From Seison nebaliae (lineage: Eukaryota; Rotifera; Pararotatoria; Seisonacea; Seisonidae): a stretch of 28,382 nt of DNA. Where the stretch lies: the NCBI GenBank assembly GCA_023231475.1, contig JALJEE010001422.1, positions 1 through 28,382 on the forward strand, given 5' to 3'. The stretch's first letter is position 1, and the number at the start of each line of letters is the position of its first letter. The position numbers and the translations under genes were made by a program. Below the pieces are notes generated by a model. That model saw only the letters and a program-made list of their open reading frames with translations, did not search any database and had not been told where the DNA came from. Below, piece after piece: positions 1 to 8,947 of this stretch.

Positions 1-120
1 ACGGAATCTATGCCCATCGATCGGGAATCTCTCGCTGAATTACGCAGACTGATCAATATTGGCGAAGATCGAAATTTTTTTACTTTATTTTCTTCTTTAT
101 CCCGACGGGAATTTCATTAA
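1..120 (+). CDS. 3'-terminal coding exon of an unidentified gene (5' part outside window)
   Basis: An open frame begins at base 1 and ends at TAA 118-120, giving 39 residues that end in RRLINIGEDRNFFTLF and then SSLSRREFH. I do not recognise the family. Support that it is coding comes from the exon-like segment at 2983-3086: the two align without gaps from R-[ED]-S-L to the stop with about 12 of 32 identical residues and many conservative changes, and both are followed by AT-rich (AAT)-type repeats. The upstream part of the gene must lie left of the window, so start, length and function cannot be judged. Confidence 0.45.
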   Translation, partial: TESMPIDRESLAELRRLINIGEDRNFFTLFSSLSRREFH

Positions 121-151
121 TAAATAATAATAATAATAATAATAATAATAA
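121..151. repeat. (AAT)n microsatellite
   Basis: Nine or ten tandem copies of the trinucleotide AAT/TAA lie directly after the stop codon of the terminal exon at 1-120. It probably sits in that gene's 3' UTR. Confidence 0.85.
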
Positions 152-1203
152 CCTTTGATTCTTTCTTTAACTTTTCAATGTGAATAATGTGGATTTGTTA
201 AAAATGACTTTATCAGTCGCGAATATGCGAAATTTTTCTACATTATAGAGAAATTGAATATATTCTCCACATATTGAATATTAAAAGTCATCAACTTGGG
301 TTTGTTCCAGAACTGCGACGATTAGTCATTCTAATGTATAATGATCGATAAGCATTTGTTGCGTCATTTGTATAATTGACAAATTTAATTAATCCTATCT
401 TCTTCAGCATTGCGAATAATCCGGAAATACGAATTTTTGTTAAAATAAAATTATAAATAACTACAACCTTTTTTTATTTTCTGTATGTCCTTTCTGACCT
501 GTTGTCAGATTGAGAAGTTTAGATTCAGACCGAAATATAATTGTTGTCGAAGAATTTTTTTAAATTACTAAGGAATGACATTTCTATGAAATAACATGTC
601 GCATAACATCATGATATTTCCCCACTATTATATTGTCGATTAGATAACCATGAATCTTGTAAAGTTATCGACATGATTATAAAACTGTTGAAAACTAATT
701 CAAGAACTATCATAATTATAAGCAAATAACTGTTAACTTGAAAATTTTTGATTTACGGTTGCAATCTTTTCAATTATATTTTCAGTATGTTTTTGTCGTT
801 GAGAATTGTCCTTTACAAAGTTTTTATACATTTTATTTATGAAAAATTTTACTTCATAAAAACTATAAAGTTTAATTAAGAGGAAAATAAATAAATATAA
901 CAAAATATAAGAGTAAGAAAATCAGAGATTTGTTGAAATAGGTGACTGAATCACGTGAATTAGGTTGAATTTGAAAAAGATAAAGATGTTAGATGAGAAA
1001 TAAGAAAAAAAAATGAATTCATGAAATGATTTATTATGAAGGATTTATTAGAGAAGAAAAAATGAGAATATCCTCATAGCTTAGGTATCTGAATCTAAAT
1101 GAGGTACATTGATCTGTCGTTGCAGACGCATTTACCGGGATTTAAAAGACGTATAATAAAAAATGATAAAAATGAAGATAATTCTTAAAATGAACATTCG
1201 TGA
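152..1203. other. Intergenic, AT-rich, no gene supported
   Basis: Frequent stops occur in all frames and no spliceable exon or RNA gene could be supported. The right end contains TTTATT motifs near 1030-1050 that could be the poly(A) signal of the minus-strand gene ending at 1204. Confidence 0.5.
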
Positions 1204-2405
1204 TTAATTGGGAAGTATATGATATCGAAGATTATTATCCTGTTGTGACCAACTTCCCCAATTCTTTCGTACTTTTTCAATCAAGCACAACGATAAAATG
1301 ACAACCAATACGACAAGAATGCCCATAGCAATTCCAACAAGAAGAGGAATCTGATTCTGATAAAACCAAGAAAAACTGAGGGCAATGTCCTCCTCTTCAT
1401 TCTCCATGGGTAAATCGTCCTCTATTCCATTGTAAAGTTTATTCGTCTTCTTAATTCGTTTATTAAAGTTTTCTTGTGATGAAAATGGTTTTCCTATTTC
1501 CTTCTTCCTAACATCACTACTTCCAATAAGACATTTACGCAAATTATAGAATGAATTTGTTGGACACTGATCAACTGAAGAATTGCCATTGAAATTCTCA
1601 CAAAAACCTGTAGGTAATTCAAAATTTTTAAAATTCTCCAATTCGTTAACGGGACATCGTTCGGCATGCACAACCAACAGATTAGTGATTCGTTTGAAAT
1701 TTTTCGAACAATCTTTCTTCACATTTGTCCATTCTTCCACAATTTCACTTTTCAATGATTCCAATGAACATATTTCTAATCGAGAAATTGATGAGAATGA
1801 GATTGATTAGAATGAAATATTTCACCTTCGATCTGTTGGTGAAGACGCCAAGAAATTTTCACGACCAATGTATAAAATATACTGCGTCGAGTATAATTGT
1901 ATTTCAAATTTTTCCAACAATCGATATTTTCTTTTCTAATTCCATCAATCAAATATAAAATAGAAGAAGAAAATAATCAAATAAACATTTCTGTCATTGG
2001 CGTATCATCACATTTCTTTATGATTTTCTGCAAAACTTTATTTTGTTTCTCATAAAAATTTAATCTTTCTTCAGTTGTTTCATCTGAAAAGTTTTCTCAA
2101 TTCAATAACAGTAACAGATTAATAACTATTGCAACGGAATTTCCGTTTTATACGGAAATTATATTTATTCTCAAGTGGACGAAGTTTGTCATGAAACAAT
2201 TCGTTTAAGCGTCTGAAAAGAATGAGAATGCGAATATTTCGAATAATTCTTAACTTGCATTCACTAACTATCTCCGTTTGATTTGTAGTCGTATTTGATG
2301 TGGTTCCTTTAGAATGAATGAAAATGTAGAAATCAGAAAGAAATTGAATGAACGTCCACCCGTCAATAAGACGACGATTATTAGGAACGAGAAATATAGG
2401 TCCAT
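1204..2405 (-). CDS. Unrecognised type I membrane protein, six exons, 311 aa
   Basis: Hand-built spliced model, complement of 2360-2405, 2255-2306, 2154-2212, 1987-2083, 1826-1935 and 1204-1775. The introns are 53, 42, 70, 51 and 50 nt, all GT-AG, and the phases agree throughout. The start ATG (2403-2405) opens a signal peptide, MDLYFSFLIIVVLLTG. Next comes a Thr/Asn-rich stretch with N-glycosylation sequons, then a mostly helical Cys-bearing ectodomain (SEC, KKC, DCW, DCSKNF, ERCP, GFC, QCP, RKC), an acidic juxtamembrane segment and one membrane helix at about residues 264-287 (LLVGIAMGILVVLVVIL). The short cytosolic tail ends in RYHILPN, where YHIL fits a YXX-hydrophobic sorting signal. The family is unknown to me; it could be a rapidly evolving cell-surface receptor or adhesion protein. 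The last exon is certain as an open frame; the join at 1826/1775 and the first exon are inferred. Confidence 0.65.
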
Positions 2406-2982
2406 TTGCATTAATTTCGTACTTTTCCTTCCCACGAGAAAAACTGATTTCTAATTTTTTTTTGAATAAGGAAAATCGAATTTATCAGTGTTTTCTTTTT
2501 TCAATTTGAACCGAACACGAAATTAATTTTTTTCACAATTTCTCCCACTTTACTTTTTTAGATATGTTAGCCCATTTCTACCTTCTATGTTGCATCATCA
2601 TCTAAATAAATATATATAATTAATCAATTGAAAAGAAAACATGGACATGAATAATTCATGTTCTCTTCCGTCCCAACATTCTTCCACTCTAACTAAATGG
2701 GATAATGGAAAAATTGCCATTGTCACCATTCTCCATTCGGATAAGAAATTTAGTCATTTTTTCTTCTTATATTCCCCATCATTTCTCTACCATATTAATA
2801 CCACCATTTTATTTTCAATAATTTGGACATTTTCTGAACAATTCGCCACTCTATTTTACCACAAATGGTGATCTTATCATTCTTTCTCAATTGGTTTTTG
2901 TGAGAATTCTAAGTTTCTCAAGCCAACATTTGAAGAGTTCATTGTGACAATTTTTTTAAAATTGGGCTGTTATAATTTTTAG
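2406..2982. other. Intergenic, no gene supported
   Basis: An open stretch of 76 codons (2641-2871, +) has low-complexity hydrophobic content. It cannot be spliced in frame to the exon-like segment that follows, so I do not call it. The left end should hold the promoter of the minus-strand gene starting at 2405. Confidence 0.4.
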
Positions 2983-3086
2983 TTATTCGCGACTCTCTCG
3001 ATCAACTACGACATCTTGTTGACACCGAAGACGACAAAATTTTTTTTCGTTTTTTTCTCATTTATTCCGACGAGAATTTTAGATAA
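2983..3086 (+). pseudogene. Exon-like segment resembling the terminal exon at 1-120, probably an orphan copy
   Basis: After a good acceptor (a T-rich run ending ATTTTTAG at 2982) a frame reads IIRDSLDQLRHLVDTEDD, continues KIFFRFFLIYSDENFR and stops at 3084-3086. It parallels the exon at 1-120: R-[ED]-S-L, L-R-x-L, x-D-x-x-F-F, a final F-[HR] and stop at the same place. I could not find an upstream exon with an in-frame start between 2406 and 2980. It may therefore be a leftover of a tandem duplication, or the last exon of a small gene whose other exons I missed. Confidence 0.35.
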
Positions 3087-4139
3087 ATACATAATAATAA
3101 TTCAATGATTTTTCTATTATTTTTTTCCCAATTGGATAAATTACTGCTAATCTGTAAGATTATTATTCATAAAATCTATGAAATATTTCATTAATTAGAA
3201 CTCATAATATAATAAACTTTCATTTGACGGACATGAATTTGAGGATAAATCTTTTCATTTTCTGATACTAAGATTTCCATCACATATGAAGTATTGAGAT
3301 TGAGAGATTGAAGTTTATGACCCGCTTGGCATCAGCCCTTCAGTTGACTTTTTAGGTATTAGGATTCTGATGAATTCTGTCCAATCTTCCCTCTGTATCA
3401 TTCCATTAATAGTTCGTTGTTTCTTTCGTATATCAGATTAATAATAAAACAATTCAGTTAATTGATAATATTAACATTAGTTATTTCTGGTACGTTATGA
3501 TATTGAGAAAAGAAAGAAGATCTTCTTAAATGATTCATTCAAGTATTTATTTTTTTTCTCTTTAATTTACCCCGAAGGAAAAGTAGAGTTTTAACATTCT
3601 TCTCATATACAATTTGTTCAACAATATGAATTTGTTTATTCTTAAAAAAGAGCAAGGCAAAATTTATTCCATTATATGGTGACATATAATGTAAGACGAA
3701 AAATATCATTAAGTTTAACATCATATTTCTTTAAATCAATACCAACAATTAATAATAATGAATTTAATTTTTTCTGTTGAATCGATTTCGTATAATGGGT
3801 GTAGGTTAATAAAAACGTTTGTGATATTACTCTTCTCGTGAAGAGAATGAGAAATATGGAAGAAAGAATGGTTGAAAGTATTTCAGGAGATGGAATTAAT
3901 CAAGTAATTTTGTCAATATTTTTTTTGCTACCGTTTATTTGAACTACTTTCAAGATTATTTATCTTTCAACGGAACATCGTGTTCATGTTCGTTCGAGTC
4001 AACAAAGAAAACAAAAAAATTTTCTCTCAAATCGCCAATAAGCCATTATGAAAAGGTCAGATTATTTAATAATGAGAAACGATCAAGTTGATTGAGAGAA
4101 TCAGAAATTTTCCATAAAAAATAATTCATTTGAACGATC
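3087..4139. other. Intergenic, AT-rich, 5' region of caveolin gene
   Basis: No exon with family resemblance was found. A short open stretch from ATG 3848 ends at a possible donor near 3903, but it cannot be joined to the caveolin start: an in-frame TGA lies at 4131-4133, and no acceptor separates it from the ATG at 4140. Confidence 0.4.
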
Positions 4140-4605
4140 ATGCCAACTTGTGGACCAATCCAACCGGATTTAAATTCTCTTGATTATCATGTTAGAGATC
4201 CGAAAGAAATAAATACAGCTCTACAAGTTCTTTTTCATCATCAAGTCCATCATCTGACTCTTTCTCCACATTCAGATCGAATTCAGCGAAGTTATTGGTG
4301 AGCGGGATGTTCGATCCTGTCCGTGTGTTTGGAGGAATGCTTTCATTCTTTATGAAGGAACATTAGAATGTACATACAACTGTTTAACTGGTCTAACATG
4401 TTGTTGCTCGTCAATCATGTGGGGCTATTTATTCGGTATATGGGCCTGTTGTACCATCTGGTATATCACGCCCTGTTTCCGTTTCGTCAGTATGATGTTG
4501 GAGGTGTTCGGTCGATTTTATCGTGCATATCTCCAGACATATGTCGCCCCATCATATGAAGCATGTGGTATGTGTCTCTCTAATATTCGCGTACAAAAAA
4601 TCTAA
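4140..4605 (+). CDS. cav: Caveolin, two exons, 138 aa
   Basis: Exons 4140-4226 and 4276-4605 are joined over a 49-nt phase-0 GT-AG intron. The N-terminus carries the caveolin-like VRDPKEIN. Exon 2 opens IEFSEVIGERD, matching the FEDVIAEP signature block of vertebrate caveolins in position and sequence. A degenerate scaffolding region follows (CVWRNAF), then the hydrophobic hairpin (WGYLFGIWACCTIWYITPCF) and the conserved tail RFYRAYLQTYVAPSYEACG followed by NIRVQKI, close to the vertebrate ending [20 protein letters not shown] and NVRINLQKEI. Caveolins oligomerise in the inner leaflet of the plasma membrane, bind cholesterol and shape membrane. This copy is short because its N-terminal region is only about 30 residues. 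It is rich in Cys around the hairpin (TCCC, ACC), which are possible acylation sites. AATAAA lies 161 nt after the stop. Confidence 0.88.
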
Positions 4606-4765
4606 AAATTTCACTTTAATCAATTTCATTGAATTGTTAATTCTTTTGAGAAACAAAATAATTTAACTTTCATCGACTTCTTATTATAAAGATCTTCGAA
4701 ATAAATTTTCATCAAATTATCGAACAGTCGAATTTAACCTTCTTATTACTCACAAATATCTTCAC

Positions 4766-4771
4766 AATAAA
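4766..4771 (+). promoter_or_regulatory. Poly(A) signal AATAAA, caveolin gene
   Basis: This canonical hexamer is the first one downstream of the caveolin stop codon on the same strand, and it lies before the LINE remnant. Confidence 0.5.
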
Positions 4772-4827
4772 ATATTGTGAAGAAAAAATTTTATATAAAA
4801 TTTGAAAATTTTTCCGAATATATGGAA

Positions 4828-5711
4828 GTGAGAATGGGATCAGTTGCTAACCCGAACAACCAAGATCCGAGGACTGATCCTTGTCTGATGCCATTGTGGA
4901 TGGGGAAGACGGGTCCGAGTAGGACGGAACCGTATGCCTGGAAGCAGAGCTGCTGTATGAACTGTATGGCAGTAGATCCATCGCCTTTGATTCTGAGTCG
5001 CTCGAGTGTGGAAGTAGTATTCACTGTGTCGAAGGCCTTAGACGCGTCGAGGAATAGAGCATGGAGAGTGACCTTCCGACGCCTAGCTGTATAAAATAGA
5101 TAATTGAGCAGTACTAGAAGAGGATGGACGCCTCTATCAACATGACGCCATGCTATTTTGAACGTTGAACAGTAAAATTATGTGCGATATTTGGCGGAAA
5201 TGAGACGTTCGATTAAGCGAAGGAGACATGAGAAGATACATATCGGTCTGTAGGACTCGATGTTGGACAGATCGGTGGTTAATTTCTTTAGAATAGGGAT
5301 TATTTCGAAGTGATATCATTCTGTAGGAAACGATCCTACTCGGAAGGCACTGTTGATGATATCCGTGAGAAGAGGAGACGAAGCTTCTGCGGTACTTTTT
5401 AGAAGTAGACATAGGTTTATACATGTATCACGAATAGTGACCAGTGAGACGATGAACGGAAATGGAGGAAGAGAAGTCTCTTATATCTTTGCGGCGGCGG
5501 AGGAACTGCCAAATACCACCAGAGAGGATTTTCCGAGTGACATTACGACAATTTCTTTCACGAAGAATACGACGAACATTTCGTCAGAAACGCCGACGTT
5601 CGATGATGAGAGAGCAATTCGTTGAATAATCTTCTCAGAGAAAAATTGTTTCAATTCTAATCGACAAATGATCGAAACTAATCCATTTGATGACATCTTT
5701 CCTTGACACAT
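4828..5711 (-). mobile_element. Decayed non-LTR retrotransposon (LINE, Jockey/CR1-like) reverse transcriptase fragment
   Basis: Read on the minus strand from 5711 downward, three frames in turn give landmarks of a LINE reverse transcriptase. First is QFFSEKI and later VVMSLGKSS, the pre-RT linker. Next is LLLKSTAEASSPLLTDIINS and then FRVGSFPTE. In the next frame follow IIPILKKLTTD, ESYRPICIF and ERLISAKYR. Finally, from about 5170 to 4835, come HALFLDASKAFDTVN (the catalytic-Asp block A) and NGIRQGSVLGSWLF (block B). At least two frame changes and an internal stop make it non-functional. The YxDD block, RNase H or thumb region and 3' tail are absent, so the copy ends abruptly on its 3' side near 4830. 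The base composition is visibly less AT-rich than the flanks. Confidence 0.85.
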
Positions 5712-5956
5712 TCAATTATGTAGAAGAAATTTAGAAGGAAAAATATGATAGTTCACCTACAAATAGGATGTTGATGAAGTTGATTTTTGATTGGTTTTTT
5801 TGTTTAATCAATAAAAATGGAATTGGATCACAATTAATTAATAATTGATTGGAACGCGCAACTTTCCTTTGAGTAATCAATTGAAATACGGGAATTGTTT
5901 GACTTGATTTTAACGTGAGAAATTTTTGATATCTTATTCATTTTCACTCCTCGACC

Positions 5957-7102
5957 ATGGTCTACTATATGTTAACGAATGTTCAATATTGCCGAATCGT
6001 GCCAGGATTCTTTGGTCATTTCGTTAGTAATCCAATACGATATAATCGATGAAGATCATTTCATATTTAACAGTTCCGACACAAAGAATGTCTGCCATTT
6101 ATTCGATATGTCATTTTCTACTTTCAACACAGCTTCTATTATGCTATATCATTCCTGCTTATGGCAATTTTTACTATCGGATTCACTATGTCTTTATTCG
6201 TCACACCTTATGTGTGGAAAGTAGTTGAACTGATAATTAATTTCGTCTTTGAATTGACGTCAGTTGTTTATCGGGCGTATCTTGCCGGTCAATATGGCGA
6301 AGCAAAATTAGAAGAAGAGAATGGAATAAACAATTCGAATTCAATGAGACAAATTGGAATGTGTGACGAAAGTTACCGGAGGAATCTTGTTGGACGAATC
6401 AGAACAGAACGACGTAAATTTCAAAATAACAAAAATCTGGACATTTCGACAAGTTTTGATGATGAAAGTTTGACAGATGATGAGACGAATAAAACAGAGA
6501 AAGATGTTTTAGCCCTTACCGTTCCCTTAAATATGAGAGACCTTCGTAAGAGTGTTAATTCGAATCGCAAGTTAATTTTAACAATTCCAATTAGACTGAC
6601 GATTCATAATATGAATCAGTCTGGTTTGGATGAAGAGATTACATCGGAATTGACAGATGATATTCGACTGGAATTTGAAGAGAATGATGATGATACCAGA
6701 AATAAAGAAGATAGTGGGACAAAGGCAACTAATCGAGCAATTGCTGGCAGTAATTTGTCGAGTCGTCCAACTCTTCCCTTGAGATCTCAGAGTTCGCAAG
6801 AAGATACATTGAGAGATCAGATCTCAGATTTTAGTTTAACCAGCGAGAATGTGTCTGGTGATAATATTAAGAGAGATCTGTCACCAAATAATGAAACTGA
6901 TACTAATCATTCAAATGTTTGTATTGGTTGTTTGGCATCGACAGATAGTCTCGAATCGAAAGGTTATCGAATGATGAAGACGACGTGTAATAGTCTTGTC
7001 TGTTCTAAATGTTATTTCATTCAAGGAACGCAAAAAGAAGACTCGGCTTGTCCTGGTTGTCGTCGTCATATCCGATATGATAAAGAATCATTCAAATCGT
7101 GA
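5957..7102 (+). CDS. Membrane-hairpin protein with RING-like zinc finger, two exons, 364 aa
   Basis: Exons 5957-6022 and 6074-7102 flank a 51-nt phase-0 intron (GTTAGT...TTTAACAG). The product begins MVYYMLTNVQYCRIVPGFF. A basic segment follows, then two adjacent hydrophobic helices at about residues 43-88 (FYYAISFLLMAIFTIGF, ELIINFVFEL), then the motif VVYRAYLAGQYGEA. A long acidic, Ser/Thr-rich, probably disordered region covers about 100-300. The last 60 residues hold a Cys array C-x2-C-x18-C-x4-C-x2-C-x12-C-x2-C (305-351). This resembles a RING finger, but the usual His fourth ligand is not evident. Function is unknown; a membrane-anchored E3 ligase or adaptor is possible. The motif TP...YRAYL is shared with the caveolin just upstream. 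The second exon is secure; the first exon is inferred. Confidence 0.72.
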
Positions 7103-7140
7103 AGTTCGAATGGAAAAAACAGATAAAATATTTTCATCGT

Positions 7141-7146
7141 AATAAA
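7141..7146 (+). promoter_or_regulatory. Poly(A) signal AATAAA, RING-like gene
   Basis: A canonical hexamer lies 38 nt after the stop codon of the preceding gene on the same strand. Confidence 0.6.
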
Positions 7147-7620
7147 AGTTTCATTAAATGATCATGGACAATATTTTTCTATCATATGTAAATAATGATT
7201 TATTGTCATTAATGTTAACACGATTCTCTCAGAATAGTTCTCTTCAAATAAATTTAGTATTTCGATGAATAATTCATCAACTTCTTCCATTTACCATAAC
7301 GCCTCCAATTCCAGTAGTATGTTCATTTAACAATTTGGAGAGAACATGAGTAATATGAACATTATAATAATAATATGATCGATTTCGCTCCATCAATTCC
7401 ATATATTCGTATTGAGATTCACCTAGCGTTCATTTAATTTGTCATCCATGTCATGTCGACAATTGGAGTTATCGAATAAATTATCATCATTATGATAGAA
7501 TCGTTTAGTTGATAGCTGCAATATAAAAAGGAAGGAATATTCATAACTATTTTCAAAAATTAATTTTTCTATAAATTACGGTAAAATTCTCAGAAATCCT
7601 AAAACCTCAATAACATCAAA
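7147..7620. other. Intergenic, upstream region of Ly6 gene
   Basis: No coding potential was recognised. It holds the TATA-like element at 7522-7530 that probably serves the Ly6 gene. Confidence 0.4.
7522..7530 (+). promoter_or_regulatory. Candidate TATA box (TATAAAAAG)
   Basis: A good TATA match lies about 90 nt upstream of the Ly6 gene's ATG at 7621, in a plausible position for a core promoter. It is unproven in an AT-rich background. Confidence 0.35.
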
Positions 7621-8110
7621 ATGAAATTTATTCTTCCAATTCTTTTAAGTTTCTTTTCGCTATCAATATTTCTCGGTTAATTTCGTTTCATCTCATTTTT
7701 AGTTATCAGTTTTTTTTGTTACAGTTCCAATGCATATCAATGTTATACATGTTCGGAACATACCGGATATAAAAAAGAGAAAGAAGATTTCAATCAAAAC
7801 TGTCGTACTCTCCCTCCTGGTGCCTCTACAGAGGATTGTGACGATGAATGCACTGTACTTTTTTCTCTTCCTTTATCATCAATATATTTTATTCGCACCA
7901 AAGTTCTTCTATAACAAGAAGATAGATCGAGTCGTTCGAGGATGTGACATCAAGGAATTGGGTAAAGAACCCAATTGGGTCAAGAAACAATCTTGCAAGA
8001 GTGATAAATGCAACAACGCACCTTTGGATAATTCAGGATTCACCGTTCAATTCAGCTCCATCATTTTAATAATCCCTTCACTCTTACTCTTCACTCTATC
8101 GTCATGGTAA
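7621..8110 (+). CDS. Ly6/uPAR-domain GPI-anchored protein, three exons, 128 aa
   Basis: Model 7621-7648, 7703-7854 and 7904-8110, with introns of 54 and 49 nt. The signal peptide MKFILPILLIISFFCYSSNA is split by intron 1. The mature protein starts QCYTCSEH, and further Cys follow in NCRT, DCDDEC, RGCDIKE and the closing CKSDKCNNAP, the Ly6 C-terminal CN signature. A Ser/hydrophobic tail (FSSIILIIPSLLLFTL) looks like a GPI-attachment signal. Such three-finger proteins act at the cell surface, for example as channel modulators or in septate-junction or trafficking roles in insects (quiver/sleepless and relatives). An alternative donor at 7676 would need a 27-nt intron and is less likely. A joined frame through 7725 loses the Cys pattern. 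AATAAA lies at 8240. Confidence 0.78.
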
Positions 8111-8239
8111 CGGGATGAGAGAAACGAAGTACCATAAACTGATTTTATTTGTTCTGAACGATCTTCACTTTCTTCTACAAAACGCCAATTCGATTATTTA
8201 AACTTCAATTTCATTTCCCCTCTTTTTTTTACACCATCA

Positions 8240-8245
8240 AATAAA
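8240..8245 (+). promoter_or_regulatory. Poly(A) signal AATAAA, Ly6 gene
   Basis: This hexamer lies 129 nt after the Ly6 stop codon, followed by further AT-rich sequence. Confidence 0.5.
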
Positions 8246-8947
8246 TTTCAATACAAATAATTCTAATAAATTCTTCATCATTTCATGATAATTGTGCAAT
8301 TCAAACATCCATACGAAAAACCACCTAACAATCATTGGAAGATGTAATATCCGTTTCATTTCTTCCACATTCTATCTTAAGTAAAAGAAGAAGAATACAA
8401 CTAAAGTTTCTTTCATTTATTTTAACAAATTCTATGGCGGAAATATTCATTTAAGTTTTTCCGTAGATTAAGAATTAACAATGGAGTAAAATACTTTTAT
8501 TATCCTTCATCTAATAAAATCGACGTCTCTGATACAATCGAAATTCTCTGACAGCCGTCAAAATATTAATTTGAAAAGAGGAATAATTTCATTAAAATAC
8601 AACGTCGCAATATATTTAATAAATATTTAATAATTGAAATAGTAATCTTATTAGGAACAATTATTTATAATCGTAGAAATTACGATTTCTCAGTGATTCA
8701 ATTAAATTGAACGAGAAAAATGAGAAAATTAGTTAAATTACAAAAAGTTAGAAAAAACATTTATCGATTTGTAGTTAAGAAATCTGGTTGTAAATTTTTT
8801 TCAGTTTCATAGCAATAAGAAAAAAGTTAAAAGGATTTTCTTCTTTATTTATACATTGATAGGGCGAAATTTCTTTTCCAAGAGAGAAGCGTTGAAATTA
8901 AATAAAATAAAATTTCTTCATTACCTCATCCATTCTCTTTGTAAATA
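8246..8947. other. Intergenic, nothing supported; 5' region of CHK2 gene
   Basis: This stretch is AT-rich and stop-rich in all frames, and no RNA gene or repeat family was recognised. It must include the promoter and 5' UTR of the kinase gene. Confidence 0.4.

Noticed and set aside
2641-2871. 76-codon plus-strand open frame with hydrophobic stretches
   Set aside because: Low-complexity Phe/Ser/Tyr content and no family resemblance; no splice join from it to the exon-like segment at 2983 keeps that segment's frame.
3539-3724. 61-codon minus-strand frame
   Set aside because: Lys/Leu/Phe-rich low-complexity content without family resemblance or splice context.
5353-5625. Plus-strand open frames within 4777-5625
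   Set aside because: They are antisense to the LINE reverse transcriptase blocks, which explain the coding-like composition.
7676-7702. 27-nt intron in the Ly6 gene
   Set aside because: It keeps frame but is far shorter than any other intron here; the 54-nt alternative from 7649 gives a better signal peptide and normal length.
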